From positions 1-24,207 of the forward strand of contig NZ_JAOQJP010000021.1 of NCBI RefSeq assembly GCF_025567305.1: DNA of 24,207 nucleotides, read 5' to 3'. The DNA is from Lentihominibacter butyricus (GTDB lineage: Bacteria > Bacillota > Clostridia > Peptostreptococcales > Anaerovoracaceae). Each line of letters starts with the position of its first letter. Positions within the stretch are counted from its first letter, which is position 1. Below, piece after piece: positions 9,540 to 18,529 of this stretch. A program made the position numbers and the translations under genes. The notes beneath the pieces are model-generated. The model was not told where the DNA came from and searched no databases. It saw nothing but the letters and a program-made list of their open reading frames with translations.

Positions 9540-9571
9540 CTAAATGTACATATCTGAGTAGCTAATTGTAC
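9540..9571 (-). promoter_or_regulatory. Operator A: two 10-bp direct half-sites, 22-bp period
   Basis: Minus-strand GTACAATTAG (9562-9571) is followed 22 bases later, in the same orientation, by GTACATTTAG (9540-9549). The second half-site ends 57 bases before the -35 box of promoter A. Tandem half-sites two helical turns apart are typical of AraC-family activators. The AraC-type gene ends about 60 bases away and is the obvious candidate to bind here; that link is inferred. Confidence 0.7.
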
Positions 9572-9576
9572 ACAAG

Positions 9577-9620
9577 AATAACCGCGTGTAAAACCTCCAG
9601 ATTTTAAACACGCAGTTATT
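9577..9620 (-). terminator. Hairpin terminator after the AraC-type gene
   Basis: AATAACCGCGTGT (9577-9589) pairs with ACACGCAGTTATT (9608-9620) with one mismatch, and inner TAAAA/TTTTA pairing extends the stem. It begins 11 bases past the regulator's stop codon. On the minus strand the hairpin is followed by CTTGTG rather than a clean U-run, so termination may be partial. It directly abuts operator A. Confidence 0.6.
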
Positions 9621-9630
9621 TAATTCTCAC

Positions 9631-11268
9631 TTATCGGATTCTTATTATTTCAATATTTACAAAGGAATTGTTTTCCACTGCCACATCTATGATAAAAGGA
9701 ATTCCCTTTTTATACACATTATATTCGATACTGGGCTTTGCCAGTTCCTTTACTATTTCGCGATCCAGTTTTTTTGTTTCATCTGCAATCAGATTTTTAA
9801 CAGCCTCTGTCAGCTTCGGTGCTTCTGTTTTTATACATATGTAATCATCTCCGTCCTCCAGACCGGATATATCAAATTTATATAACAGTTTTTCATCACC
9901 GTTGTCAATATTGAAAGCCGTGATATTCAAATTGCCGCCTTTATCGTGAAGAATACAGTTAGGGTTCAATCTTGTAAAAGGCTGCTCTATCCTGTTAAAC
10001 AGTTCATAGATATAATACAAAGGCTTCTTTTCACCATGCCTGCCAAACAGTTCTGAAAGAAGTACGTTTCTTTCACTCTCCTCCTTTTTCTGCCATATAT
10101 CTGATACCGTTATCCCAAGATATGAAACATTCTTTTCTATGTTTGCGCAGAGACGAGAATTGCTGCCTATTATCCGCAGTTTCCTTATTCCAAGTGTTTT
10201 TCTGCACAAAGCGAGTTCCTCAGTAAAATCCAACCTGTATACATCATCCTCTTCACATATCAGCACATTATCCACCTTTGGAAATTTACTTTTGTGACTG
10301 CGCTTGGCAGATATATCTATATTTATAATATTCCGATTCAGTTCACTATCAGCTTTAAATTCACTGTAGGGCCGTAAAAGCTCAATTATATCGCTGATTT
10401 TTATTTCCTCGTCACAGGTAAAACACATAGCATTGCTTTTTTTCTCTTTTATGAAATACTTCCTGTTTCGTTCACGATACTCTACCGGAGAGCACTGATA
10501 TTTCTTTTCAAAAGCGCTGTAATAATATCTAGGTGCGGAAAATCCGCACTCATATGCGATATTCGTAATGCTCATATTACTGTCTAGCAGGTATTTCAGC
10601 GACATTTCCGCCCTTATGGATGACAGCAGCTTTTCAAATGAGCCGCCACCGTATTCCTTCATAAGCTTTTTAAATGTCGAGGTGCCGACAAAAATATGAT
10701 CTGCGGCGTCCTTCAATGTGATTTTATTTTTACCGTTATCAAACAGATAGTCTACCACCTTTCGAATCTGATCTATTTTTTCCAGTTCCTTCTCCGAGAC
10801 ATTTTCCATTTCATATCTTCCATAATTAAATCTCATTTTCATATCGCTGAGAATCTCTACACAATAATAAATAAGCGTCTGCTCCGTCTCGCTTTTGAGA
10901 TACTCGTTTTCCTTATATTCAAAAAGCATCCTCACCATCTGTGCGATATAGTTTTTGATTTCCTCTGAAATTGCATCCTCCTCGGAATCACATTTAAAAT
11001 AAACTATTGATATGTCGGGAATATACTGATCAAAAGCCTCCATACTCATGGAAAGCTGTATATACAACAGATCCTCTGTTTTGTTTTCCAGAGCATGAAC
11101 ATCTTCAGTATTAACAACCTGTATATGTCCTCTCGACATATGCACAGTATTATTATTGGATATCAGATCGACTTCGCCTCTTACTACAAAAAACAGCTCT
11201 AACGTATCATACCAATGAAAGGGCTGCTCCGTGTTCCTTATTCCGATTGTAAATAACTTTTCTATCAT
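9631..11268 (-). CDS. AraC-family transcriptional regulator with GH39-like C-terminal region
   Basis: This is a 545-residue regulator. Residues about 8-80 form a cupin-like sensor (FHWYDTLELFFVVRGEV), about 165-270 hold the two AraC helix-turn-helix units (TLKDAADHIFVGTSTFKKLM and MSITNIAYECGFSAPRYY), and about 275 further residues follow. That extension resembles the C-terminal half of GH39 beta-xylosidases seen fused to some Firmicutes AraC proteins (LYYIYELFNRI, then a beta-sandwich-like segment), but I see no glycosidase catalytic motif. The reading frame is open to 11400, yet I chose ATG 11268: a vegetative promoter (11309-11337) lies inside the longer frame and AGGTG sits 12 bases before this ATG. 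It lies between operons A and B and probably activates all three operons through the shared operators (inference). Confidence 0.85.
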   Translation of the reverse strand: MIEKLFTIGIRNTEQPFHWYDTLELFFVVRGEVDLISNNNTVHMSRGHIQVVNTEDVHALENKTEDLLYIQLSMSMEAFDQYIPDISIVYFKCDSEEDAISEEIKNYIAQMVRMLFEYKENEYLKSETEQTLIYYCVEILSDMKMRFNYGRYEMENVSEKELEKIDQIRKVVDYLFDNGKNKITLKDAADHIFVGTSTFKKLMKEYGGGSFEKLLSSIRAEMSLKYLLDSNMSITNIAYECGFSAPRYYYSAFEKKYQCSPVEYRERNRKYFIKEKKSNAMCFTCDEEIKISDIIELLRPYSEFKADSELNRNIINIDISAKRSHKSKFPKVDNVLICEEDDVYRLDFTEELALCRKTLGIRKLRIIGSNSRLCANIEKNVSYLGITVSDIWQKKEESERNVLLSELFGRHGEKKPLYYIYELFNRIEQPFTRLNPNCILHDKGGNLNITAFNIDNGDEKLLYKFDISGLEDGDDYICIKTEAPKLTEAVKNLIADETKKLDREIVKELAKPSIEYNVYKKGIPFIIDVAVENNSFVNIEIIRIR

Positions 11269-11308
11269 TACATCTACCAACACCTGTATTGAAATTCTGT
11301 TTATATAA

Positions 11309-11337
11309 ATGATACCATAGTTATTCATTAAAATCAA
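11309..11337 (-). promoter_or_regulatory. Promoter of the AraC-type regulator
   Basis: On the minus strand TTGATT (11332-11337) and TATCAT (11309-11314) are 17 bases apart, a good vegetative promoter. It would start transcription about 35 bases before ATG 11268, which supports that start. No copy of the GTACAATTAG half-site is seen here, so the regulator may be expressed independently of its own regulon. Confidence 0.6.
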
Positions 11338-11475
11338 AATACAGACTTTATTATTTTGAAAATACGAAAATGGGATACATTTAAACCCCGACATCGCCAT
11401 ATAGACAGCCCGAAATTTTGTCCGTACCCCACTCGCTGTTTTAATTTATAAGATTATATCATTAAGTTACATCTT

Positions 11476-12471
11476 CTACGGTAAAATGCAATTTTCGGCT
11501 TTTTCATAAAAATCCGGACGCTCCGCTACCATTTGAACAAAAGTGTCGTAGAAATTATAGTCCCACATATCCGGAATATATGCTCCGCCTTTGCAAATGC
11601 TGAATATTTCATCGTCCAAAATTCTACGTTTTTCTTCTTCCGTCAACTCCATCCCATCATATTCCGGGAACATGATTCCGGGATTCAAAATAATTTTATC
11701 GCAATATTCATGTACTATTGCTTTATGATTGTTGATACGCTGACATGAAGACCATGACTGTACTCCCGCTTCTATAAAACCGGGCACCAGCCCCTCGTTT
11801 TTTCCACATGAATGCAATTGGAAAATAACTCCCTTTTTCTTAAGGAACTTGGCATATTTCTGCCATGCAGGCATTAGCAGTTCCCTAAACTGATCAAGAG
11901 AAATAAACGAATTGTTATTATGTCCGTAATCATCATGCTGTTCAACTATATCCAACGGGTAATACTCAAGTATTCCTTCAAGCATCTCTATTTTATAATC
12001 TATAATTGCCTCAAAAAATTCCTTACAGGCTTCCGGCTCTAAAATCGTTGCCATCAGGCCTTCATCAAAGCCCATGATGGTATGGAGCTGCTCAAGCGGC
12101 CCACTGCATATAATCATCATACGCAGCTTGCCTTCGTATTCCTCAGGATCTGCGCCGTCACGCTCCCACGCAGCCTTCCAGTCAATAGTACTCAAATCAG
12201 GGAATTTTATCTGCTCCCTCCATTTTGTTACATCGGTCAATATCGGACCGTATCCGGGCGTTGGAGTCGTTCCCATATCAACCTCCGAAAACGTCCAATG
12301 ATTTCCGAACCAATCATAGCCTGTTCCTCCACCCAGACCCTCTCCGCCTTCGGGACCGCGTTCTCTGATTTCAGGAGGCATCCAGTATTTGATATCGCTT
12401 TGATAAATAGGGATTCTTTCAGGGATTTCATGATTATATGCCTTCAATAAATTTTCTCTTGCAGTCAGCAT
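11476..12471 (-). CDS. URO-D family corrinoid-dependent methyltransferase (MtaA/MtbA-like)
   Basis: The 331-residue protein belongs to the uroporphyrinogen decarboxylase superfamily. It starts in the family's usual way (TARENLLKAYNHEIPERIPI). It contains His220-x-Cys222 (LHSCGKN) and a later Cys in SICKGGAYIPD, matching the His-x-Cys...Cys zinc site of MtaA/MtbA-type methyltransferases that bind a thiol or other methyl acceptor or donor. Haem biosynthesis is unlikely, because the protein sits downstream of a corrinoid protein and its activator. It is the only intact enzyme of this module. The ATG start has only a weak ribosome site (AAAGAG); a better site upstream serves a tiny frame ending just before it. 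It could be methyltransferase I (substrate to corrinoid) or II (corrinoid to acceptor). Confidence 0.8.
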   Translation of the reverse strand: MLTARENLLKAYNHEIPERIPIYQSDIKYWMPPEIRERGPEGGEGLGGGTGYDWFGNHWTFSEVDMGTTPTPGYGPILTDVTKWREQIKFPDLSTIDWKAAWERDGADPEEYEGKLRMMIICSGPLEQLHTIMGFDEGLMATILEPEACKEFFEAIIDYKIEMLEGILEYYPLDIVEQHDDYGHNNNSFISLDQFRELLMPAWQKYAKFLKKKGVIFQLHSCGKNEGLVPGFIEAGVQSWSSCQRINNHKAIVHEYCDKIILNPGIMFPEYDGMELTEEEKRRILDDEIFSICKGGAYIPDMWDYNFYDTFVQMVAERPDFYEKAENCILP

Positions 12472-12559
12472 CTCTTTATTTGCAGGGTGATCGTATCATC
12501 CTGCTCTCCTTTCCTGGAAAATATTTTTACATATCAACTATATTCATAGCATTCAACTT

Positions 12560-13033
12560 CTACGAAACAAGCTTTACAGCAGCCTCTGCCGCAGAAACAG
12601 CATCAACAGTATAGCAATCTGCCCCTATGGAATCACTAAACCTCTGCGTTACCGGCGCTCCTCCCACCATAATTTTTACCTTATCTGCAATATCGCTGTT
12701 TTTTATCAATTCAACGGTTCTTGCCATGGCTTCCATTGTCGTAGTGAGCAACGCAGAGCAGCATACAAGCTTGGCATTGTTTTCTCTGGCTACATCAAGA
12801 AACTTCTGCTCAGGAACATCTACGCCCAGATCTATAACTTCAAATCCCTTGCTCTCCATCATCATTCGTACCAGATTCTTACCTATATCGTGTAAATCCC
12901 CTGCTACCGTACCTATAACCACGGTACCCTTTGACTCTATACCCGCTCCCGTAAGGTAAGGTTTCAACGTCTCTGCGCCCATTTTCATAGCACGCGCCGC
13001 TACCTGGACTGTGTCCGCTACAAAACACTGCAA
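12560..13033 (-). pseudogene. Corrinoid (B12-binding) methyl carrier protein, N-terminus deleted
   Basis: The remaining 155 or so residues carry the cobalamin-binding signature Asp-x-His-x-x-Gly (GDLHDIGKN), then SALL and GGAP, as in MtaC/MtbC/MttC-type proteins that shuttle a methyl group on cobalt. Family members are about 210 residues; here about 55 residues of the N-terminal helical cap are missing. The frame begins abruptly at FVADTVQVAARAMKMG, and the only possible start is a TTG with no ribosome site, at the border with the IS110 remnant. The His ligand and Rossmann part are intact. It is probably not expressed as a functional carrier, since the cap domain shields the methyl group. It lies 88 bases upstream of the intact URO-D methyltransferase gene. 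Confidence 0.78.
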
Positions 13034-13781
13034 GCCTTTACCTCACATTACCAAAACTGGTGCAAACGCAGAGGCTACAATTTCAATGCACAAAAGGCTG
13101 AAAAGATCTATCATCTTTCCTCTGACCTGATTGCTGTATTTCCAAAAGACGAAAGCACTAAGCTGCTGATACGCCAAGCTGTTTCCATGCTCAACACTGC
13201 CTCCGAAACTGTGGAAGCTCTCCGTTTGAAAATGGATGAGACTGCTTCCTCGCTTCCGGAATATCCTGTTGTCATGGCAATGAATGGTGTCGGTTCTACC
13301 CTTGGTCCACAGCTTATGGCTGAAATCGGGGATGTGACACGTTTCACTCACCGCGGGGCACTTACTGCGTTTGCAGGTGTAGACCCAGGCAGAAACGATT
13401 CGGGACAGCACATTCAGAAAAGCGTCCGTACATCTAAGAAAGGCTCGCCGGCTTTACGCAAGACACTATTCCAGATCATGGATAATCTCATCAAGCGTTC
13501 TCCTGTCGGCGACCCTGTTTACGCTTTTATGGATAAGAAACGGGCGCAGGGCAAGCCTTACTATGTTTACATGACTGCCGGGGCAAACAAATTTCTCCGC
13601 ATTTATTATGGACGGGTAAAAGAATACCTTGCTTCCCTATCAAAAGCGGAAGAAATCTAAGAAAAACTTCAGCGCCTTTCTCAGACCAGCGTTACCCGGT
13701 GGTTTAGTTTTTGTATTCTTAATTCAACCTGTATAAAATTTTCAAAGTTCATCAACTCCTGCTTGACTTTTTATTTGCAGG
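13022..13781 (+). mobile_element. IS110-family element, 3' remnant
   Basis: The segment between the broken corrinoid gene and the broken activator gene holds the C-terminal half of an IS110-type transposase plus about 120 bases of non-coding 3' end (13661-13781). The 5' half of the element is absent. The left border lies near 13020-13034 and the right border near 13781-13790; both are judged from where host protein similarity stops. IS110 elements usually lack inverted repeats and target duplications, and none are seen. Confidence 0.7.
13034..13660 (+). pseudogene. IS110 transposase, C-terminal fragment
   Basis: The frame is open from the left junction and gives about 208 residues. It contains the conserved C-terminal (Transposase_20, formerly IS116/IS110/IS902) domain: a helix-hairpin-helix-like MNGVGSTLGPQLMAEIGDV, then FAGVDPGRNDSG and a KKGSPALRKTLFQI motif with the conserved late serine region. 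IS110 transposases are about 400 residues; the N-terminal DEDD nuclease domain is missing, so the fragment cannot act alone. It is the only plus-strand coding sequence in the window that I accept. Confidence 0.85.
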
Positions 13782-15743
13782 CTATACTATACTCTCAGTT
13801 CTGTCCCTGCATACTTCCGGCAATAATCCAATTCCTATGGCCTTATCGATGTTTATATTGTGTCCAAAGCCGCCTGCTATATATATACTGCTTATTTCAT
13901 CATATTCTACTCCGTATTTAGAAATAATCGTCTCTATCCCTGCTCTTACAGCAGCCTTTGCAAGTTGTATCTCTCTTATGTCTTTTGGATACACCGCTAT
14001 CTCTTCCCGGTCTCTGCCATAGGTTAAAAGATATCTATCATCATTACTATTGAAATTACCTGCTACATCTATCACGTCTTTATTCAAAAGCTCATAGACC
14101 GTTTCAATAATGCCTGAGCCGCAGATTCCTACAGGGGTTTCGTTATTTATGGTTTCAACCCGTATTCTGTCTCCGTCGATTTTCACACCACATACTGCAC
14201 CTCCAATACTGCCTGTACCACATACTATATTACCGCCTTCAAAAGCAGGTCCGGCAGCCATAGAAGAAACCAAAAGTCTGTCTTTATTTCCTATTGCTAT
14301 TTCACCATTGGTTCCCAAATCCAGTAAAATACAAATTTTATCTGATTTATGAAAATCAAGTGCATACATTCCCGATACAATATCCCCGCCTACAAAAGCG
14401 GATATTCCCGGTATTACATCAATATCAAAATAATATTTATCCAGATCGAATAGCTTTGCTGCTTCCAGATGTATTCTATCGATGTTTACAGGAGTAAACG
14501 GAACTGTTCCCAGTGTTTCACACGAATATCCCATTAACAAATGTATCATTGTTGTATTGCCTGCTATGATTGCCCTCTTTATTTCAATATTACCGCTTTC
14601 AGTCAAATCATTGATGCCTTCAATCAACTGTTGTCTTATTATAGATGCTAGTTGCTCACTTAAGCCGTCAACAGAGGCAGTAATTCTGCTTATAACATCA
14701 GCTCCATACACCCTCTGACCATTAATGGCTGTATACGTTTTCCTTACCACTCCGGAACTAATTTCTACAAGTTGCATTACTATAGTTGTTGTTCCTATAT
14801 CAACGGCTATCCCATATTCTGCACCCATGTCAGAACCATAATCCGATTCATATGAAATACTGTGACTGCTCTCCGAAAGTATTGACATCTTTTCTTTAGC
14901 AGCATTACTCAGCACAACAATCATCCCATCATCCGGTATCAGTGAACACGCAAGCTTATATCCCATAGATTCACCGTATTTATCCATGATTTTAACTCCG
15001 CATTTACCGCATCTTCCGTTTCCGCCACACGGAGCGTTGATAAAGTACCCGTTTTCTAGCAGCACTTCATAAAGCGTTTTTCCGGTGCTGCAGATTAAAG
15101 TGGTTGTTCTGTTATCATCAACCACTTTAATCAATGTCTTGTTTTCACTTCTGAACCTGCACTCTTTATTAGTACATCTGGTACAATCATGCTCAATCTC
15201 AAAGTCATCGATATCGTCACTCGTTTCAAAAATCGCACACAGCGTTTTCACAGGATAATACATGCAACTGCTATTGACCGTAATTCCGGCAAGGTCGTTG
15301 CAATCTGTTATTTCCAGAGCTCTCCGCTGCATGGTTATATCTATGTCCTGTGGAGCTTCCAGCCTTCGTATTATTCCAACATGATTTTGTATACACATAT
15401 CTTTCAGCACATCCACCAAATTGTGCTCTATCTGAAAAACATAATCGTCAGCAATGGCGTCAGCCAGCATTCCTTTTAGATACTCGCCGTCATCAAACAG
15501 CTGCGACGACCACTCCGAAATTTTGCTGCCTGCAGATGTAATGCAATATACCGCACCCCTTTCACGCCCCGCGAATTCTCCTATTTCCACTAAAGCGACC
15601 GGCTCCAGCAGCGCGTAAGCGTGAGGGAGCATAGCCCGTAACTCCGACAGTACATCGCCGTATATATCGTTATCTCTGGTGCAGCCAAGTATATCCAGCA
15701 CGTTATCTTCTGATATTCTGATGTTAAAATCCTTGATAATCAT
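13782..15743 (-). pseudogene. Corrinoid activation protein (ASKHA/ferredoxin, RACo/RamA-like), C-terminus truncated
   Basis: The remaining 653 residues show three parts. Residues 1-200 resemble the vitamin-B12-dependent methionine synthase activation domain and end in a Cys187-x2-Cys190-x4-Cys195 cluster. A [2Fe-2S] ferredoxin domain follows (Cys239, Cys245, Cys248, Cys266). From about 309 comes an ASKHA ATPase domain (GIAVDIGTTTIVM, then DLGTNGEIAIG and YIAGGFGHNI). Such proteins use ATP to reduce inactive cob(II)amide to cob(I)amide on the partner corrinoid protein. Family members usually continue past the GLLP segment with a VGN-x-x-LxGA stretch and a further 60 or more residues. Here the frame ends six codons after RDRT, at the IS110 border, so the end has been lost. 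The start ATG has little ribosome site and may be coupled to the gene 11 bases upstream. Confidence 0.8.
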
Positions 15744-15754
15744 TTTTTCTACAA

Positions 15755-16767
15755 TTATTTAACTGCATAAAAATCTCTGACAGCTTCAAAAAACGCATCG
15801 ATATTATCCCAGGCTGACATCGGCGGAATATCACACCCGGAAGAAATAACAAAATTGGAATAACTGCAGCACTCCTCCATAATCTGCAGAGTTTCCTGCC
15901 TTACGGAATCCGGCGTACCGTTTCTGAACTGTCCTGCAGGATCTACATTTCCCATAAGTATAATATCTTTCGGCATCTTTTCCAGCATTTCTTTCATACT
16001 GACAGCATTGCCGAAGTGATAGGCTGCCGAACCTGTTTTCAAAATCGAATCTGTAAGCATCAATACATTGTTGCCGCAGTTATGATATATCACGATAAAC
16101 TCCTCGTCCTGAACCGCATCAACGATTTTTTTCACATAATCCGAAGAAAAATCATCCGCAAGATCCGGCGACAATATTCCAGCCAGAGGCTCTGCCATTA
16201 CGACGCCGTCGGCCCAGCCTTTTTGTATGCTTCAATATATGCGATAAGGAACTGCGTTACCTTATCCAGCGTTTTGTGAACCATCTCCGGCTCCACATAG
16301 CAATTCATCAAGGCTTCGGTTACATCCATCAGTCGGCCCGCAAGCGAAAAAGGACCTATGACGCCCGCAAATACGGGACGATCAGTAATCATGTTTACCG
16401 CTTTCTCAATTGCCTCGATATATATACCTGTACGTGCTTCTCCTACTTCCGGTACTTTCAAAGCATCAGCATCTTCAACTGTGGCTACGATTCTGCCCAC
16501 TACAGTCGGCACCTCATCATCTGAAACGGAAACCTGTGAACCGAACGCCTCTGCTTCGACTGACAGGTCCATAAGACTTACAGAGGCTGACGAGTCAACA
16601 CGCTCTGCTACAAGCTTCACTCCCGTAGCCTGTCTGTCACTATCGGAAATCAGTTCTTTTACTCTGATATCCATCATCTGTACAGCCGGAAAAGATAGCA
16701 CCGGCATCGCCTTTTTTACCTTTGCAGCTTTGACTTCCTCAAGCCATTCATACATATTTCTGTTCAT
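15755..16767 (-). pseudogene. URO-D family methyltransferase (MtaA/MtbA-like), frameshifted
   Basis: Two abutting frames together make one protein of about 337 residues. The first (16198-16767) gives the N-terminal 189 residues and ends AYKKAGPTAS. The second (15755-16198) continues MAEPLAGILSPDLADDF. Adding one G in the GGG run at 16213-16215 restores AYKKAGADGVVMAEPLAG, the normal family sequence, so a single base has been lost. The second part carries the His-x-Cys (YHNC) and late Cys (SSGCD) zinc ligands of MtaA/MtbA. GAGGAG precedes the ATG. The gene starts the methyl-transfer module downstream of the IS66 copy. The change sits in a short homopolymer, so a sequencing error is possible; if it is real, no full enzyme is made. 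Confidence 0.82.
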
Positions 16768-16926
16768 TACTTTCTCCTCTGCTCTGCAATGTATCGTGAA
16801 TCTGCTTCAATAAAAGACTAATTCTTTTCTTTTTAAGTTTAATATAAGTAAAATCGTAATCCCCAAATAGCAAGCACAAAAGAATCCCAAAGAGCACAAA
16901 CTTGTGATACTTTGGGATTTATACTT

Positions 16927-18142
16927 TTATTTTTGTTCGGATGACGGTTGGTAACAGTTTTCAGGGAGCTTGTCTGACCATGGAAGCAATCTGTCAATAT
17001 CTTCTCCCGGCATTTCCGAAACATTTTTTCCTCGCAGAGATTCCAGAACATATTTTATATACTCAAATGGGATAAGCTCGTTTTCCTTAGCAGTTACAAC
17101 AATGCTGTACCATATTGCGCTCGCTTGCGCACCTCTCGGAGTTTTACAGAACATCCAGTTTTTTCTGCCCATCGCAAATGGACGGACTGCCCGTTCCGCC
17201 AAATTGTTGGGAAGTTCCACTTTTCCATCAGCAAAATAATTCTTCAGATATTCCCTTTCACTCAAGGCATAATTACTGCCTTTACGAACAGTTCGCTTTC
17301 CAGCGCAGAATCTTCTCTCTTTTCTTGCAGCTACCGGAAAAATCTTCCATATCCTCTCTTACAAAGGCCTCTTTCCATTGCAGGCGCTTTTCCACAGGCT
17401 GTTCTTTTGCCTTTCTATCCAGCTCAAACAGCCTGTTGCATCTTTTTAACGCTTCCCTCTCTGATGCACTTGCCTCTTTCGGTAGCTTTGGATCAACAGC
17501 TTTCAGTGCTTCATGGAATTTCCTTCTCATATGAGTAAAGCAGCCTGTACGGATAATGCCATTTACCTTATTGTATCCATCATATCCATCACACTGTACT
17601 ATCCCTTTGTAATTCTCAAGTGCTTTTTTAGCCACATCACCATTTCGGCTGGCTGCATACTTGAACAGGACAAGCGGCTTTGCTGTATGGTTGTCACAGA
17701 AAACCCACATATAGCTCTTTGTCTGCGCTTTTCTCCCTTCCTCATTCAGCACCTGTACTGTTGTCTCATCTGCATTTATGTAATCGGATTTCAGAAGGTG
17801 ATCCCACATCCTTTCGTACAGCGGCCGGCCATAGACCTCTGATGTACGCAAAATCCAGTTAGAGATCGTCTGATCAGACAGATTCAGAGCATGCGATTTG
17901 AAATCAGAGCTGATTTTGTAAACCGGGTCACGGTTTTCAAACTTCCTGTCTATGACATATGCAGCCATGGATGGGTAAAGGAATGATCCTGCCAGCAGCG
18001 GCTTTGGCGATTCAGCCTGCAGTATGGGTGTATGGAGCTCTTTCTTTTCACATTCTCTGCATACATAGTGCTGCGTGATATGCTCATGCACGACCACCTT
18101 TGCAGGAATGATCTCAACCTCTTTTCGTACCGTCTTCTTCAT
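16927..18142 (-). pseudogene. tnpC: IS66 transposase (TnpC), N-terminally deleted and frameshifted
   Basis: The first frame (17282-18142) encodes VEIIPAKVVVHEH, the zinc-ribbon-like CRECEKKE, and the DDE region with NADETTVQVLNE and QCDGYDGYNKV. The second (16927-17265 and a little upstream) gives the classic VELPNNLAERAVRPFAMGRKNW block and C-terminus. The two are out of frame around 17266-17300, where one or two small shifts are needed. About 100-150 N-terminal residues (leucine zipper and DNA-binding part) are absent compared with full TnpC. The copy is therefore inactive by itself but could be moved by an intact relative. Confidence 0.88.
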
Positions 18143-18147
18143 CTCTT

Positions 18148-18170
18148 TATTATATTACAAAAGCCTTGAA
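18148..18170 (-). promoter_or_regulatory. Consensus-like promoter inside the IS66 copy
   Basis: On the minus strand TTGAAA and TATAAT are 17 bases apart, immediately upstream of the truncated tnpC frame. Part of it overlaps the hairpin at 18160-18192. It points along the host operon and could feed transcription into the downstream methyl-transfer genes. Transcription would start almost at the ATG at 18142, so it may be fortuitous with respect to tnpC. Confidence 0.5.
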
Positions 18171-18192
18171 ATTTCAATGCTTTCAAGGCTTT
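18160..18192. repeat. 12-bp perfect inverted repeat inside the IS66 copy
   Basis: AAAGCCTTGAAA at 18160-18171 pairs exactly with TTTCAAGGCTTT at 18181-18192 around a 9-base loop. It lies between the small first frame of the element and the truncated tnpC, where tnpB should be, and may mark the internal deletion or act as a weak terminator. Confidence 0.6.
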
Positions 18193-18251
18193 ATCCTTTG
18201 TGTTTTCCCCTGCTTTTGAAGCTTTCCCGCCACTCTTTCAAGCTCTTTTTT

Positions 18252-18431
18252 TCATATCATTTCAAGCAACATTTCCATTCCCTTCTGCCCAAAACCTTTC
18301 CCCTTCTGCGGCCAGTGTATCACTCCTCTTTTTCTATATACTTTCGTACACCATTCCTTTTCTGATACAGGCGCTCTATTCACTCTCTCAAATATGTCCA
18401 TCCAATACGCGATGTCTTCTTTGCTGTACAT
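18252..18431 (-). CDS. IS66 TnpA-like small protein
   Basis: This is a 59-residue frame starting at ATG 18431 with CGGAGG 6 bases upstream. Its sequence YWMDIFERVNRAPVSEKEWC followed by an HWPQK segment resembles the start of clostridial IS66 TnpA accessory proteins (YW...I.......S.KEWC...FYYWQKK). It is the first frame inside the right-hand end of the element, where tnpA normally lies, and it is shorter than usual. The assignment rests on that short resemblance and its position. Confidence 0.5.
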   Translation of the reverse strand: MYSKEDIAYWMDIFERVNRAPVSEKEWCTKVYRKRGVIHWPQKGKGFGQKGMEMLLEMI

Positions 18432-18529
18432 AGCAATCCTCCGTTTCTTCATTTGAATATGTCCTGCTGACATTTTATCGGAGGTTCCTTCTCTTTTCAA
18501 TGTGCCTGCTATTTGGGGATTACGTAAAA

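Noticed and set aside
11268..11400. Longer start (11400 or 11328) for the AraC-type regulator
   Set aside because: The extra 44 residues do not look like the family, a good promoter (11309-11337) lies inside them, and no ribosome site precedes either upstream ATG.
11476..12471. Haem-pathway uroporphyrinogen decarboxylase (hemE)
   Set aside because: The His-x-Cys...Cys zinc motif and the corrinoid-protein and activator neighbours fit a methyltransferase instead.
12472..12510. Tiny leader frame (ATG ATA CGA ..., seven codons) before the intact URO-D gene, with a good ribosome site
   Set aside because: It ends 5 bases before the URO-D ATG and could couple translation, but seven codons are too few to support as a gene. 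Mentioned only under the URO-D entry.
16198..16767. Two separate genes for the split URO-D protein
   Set aside because: The two halves join perfectly when one base is restored, and neither half is a complete domain.
15755..16767. In-frame TAG/pyrrolysine readthrough as explanation for the broken methyltransferase
   Set aside because: The interruption is a frameshift followed by TAA, not an in-frame TAG, and the protein is of the URO-D family rather than the MttB family.
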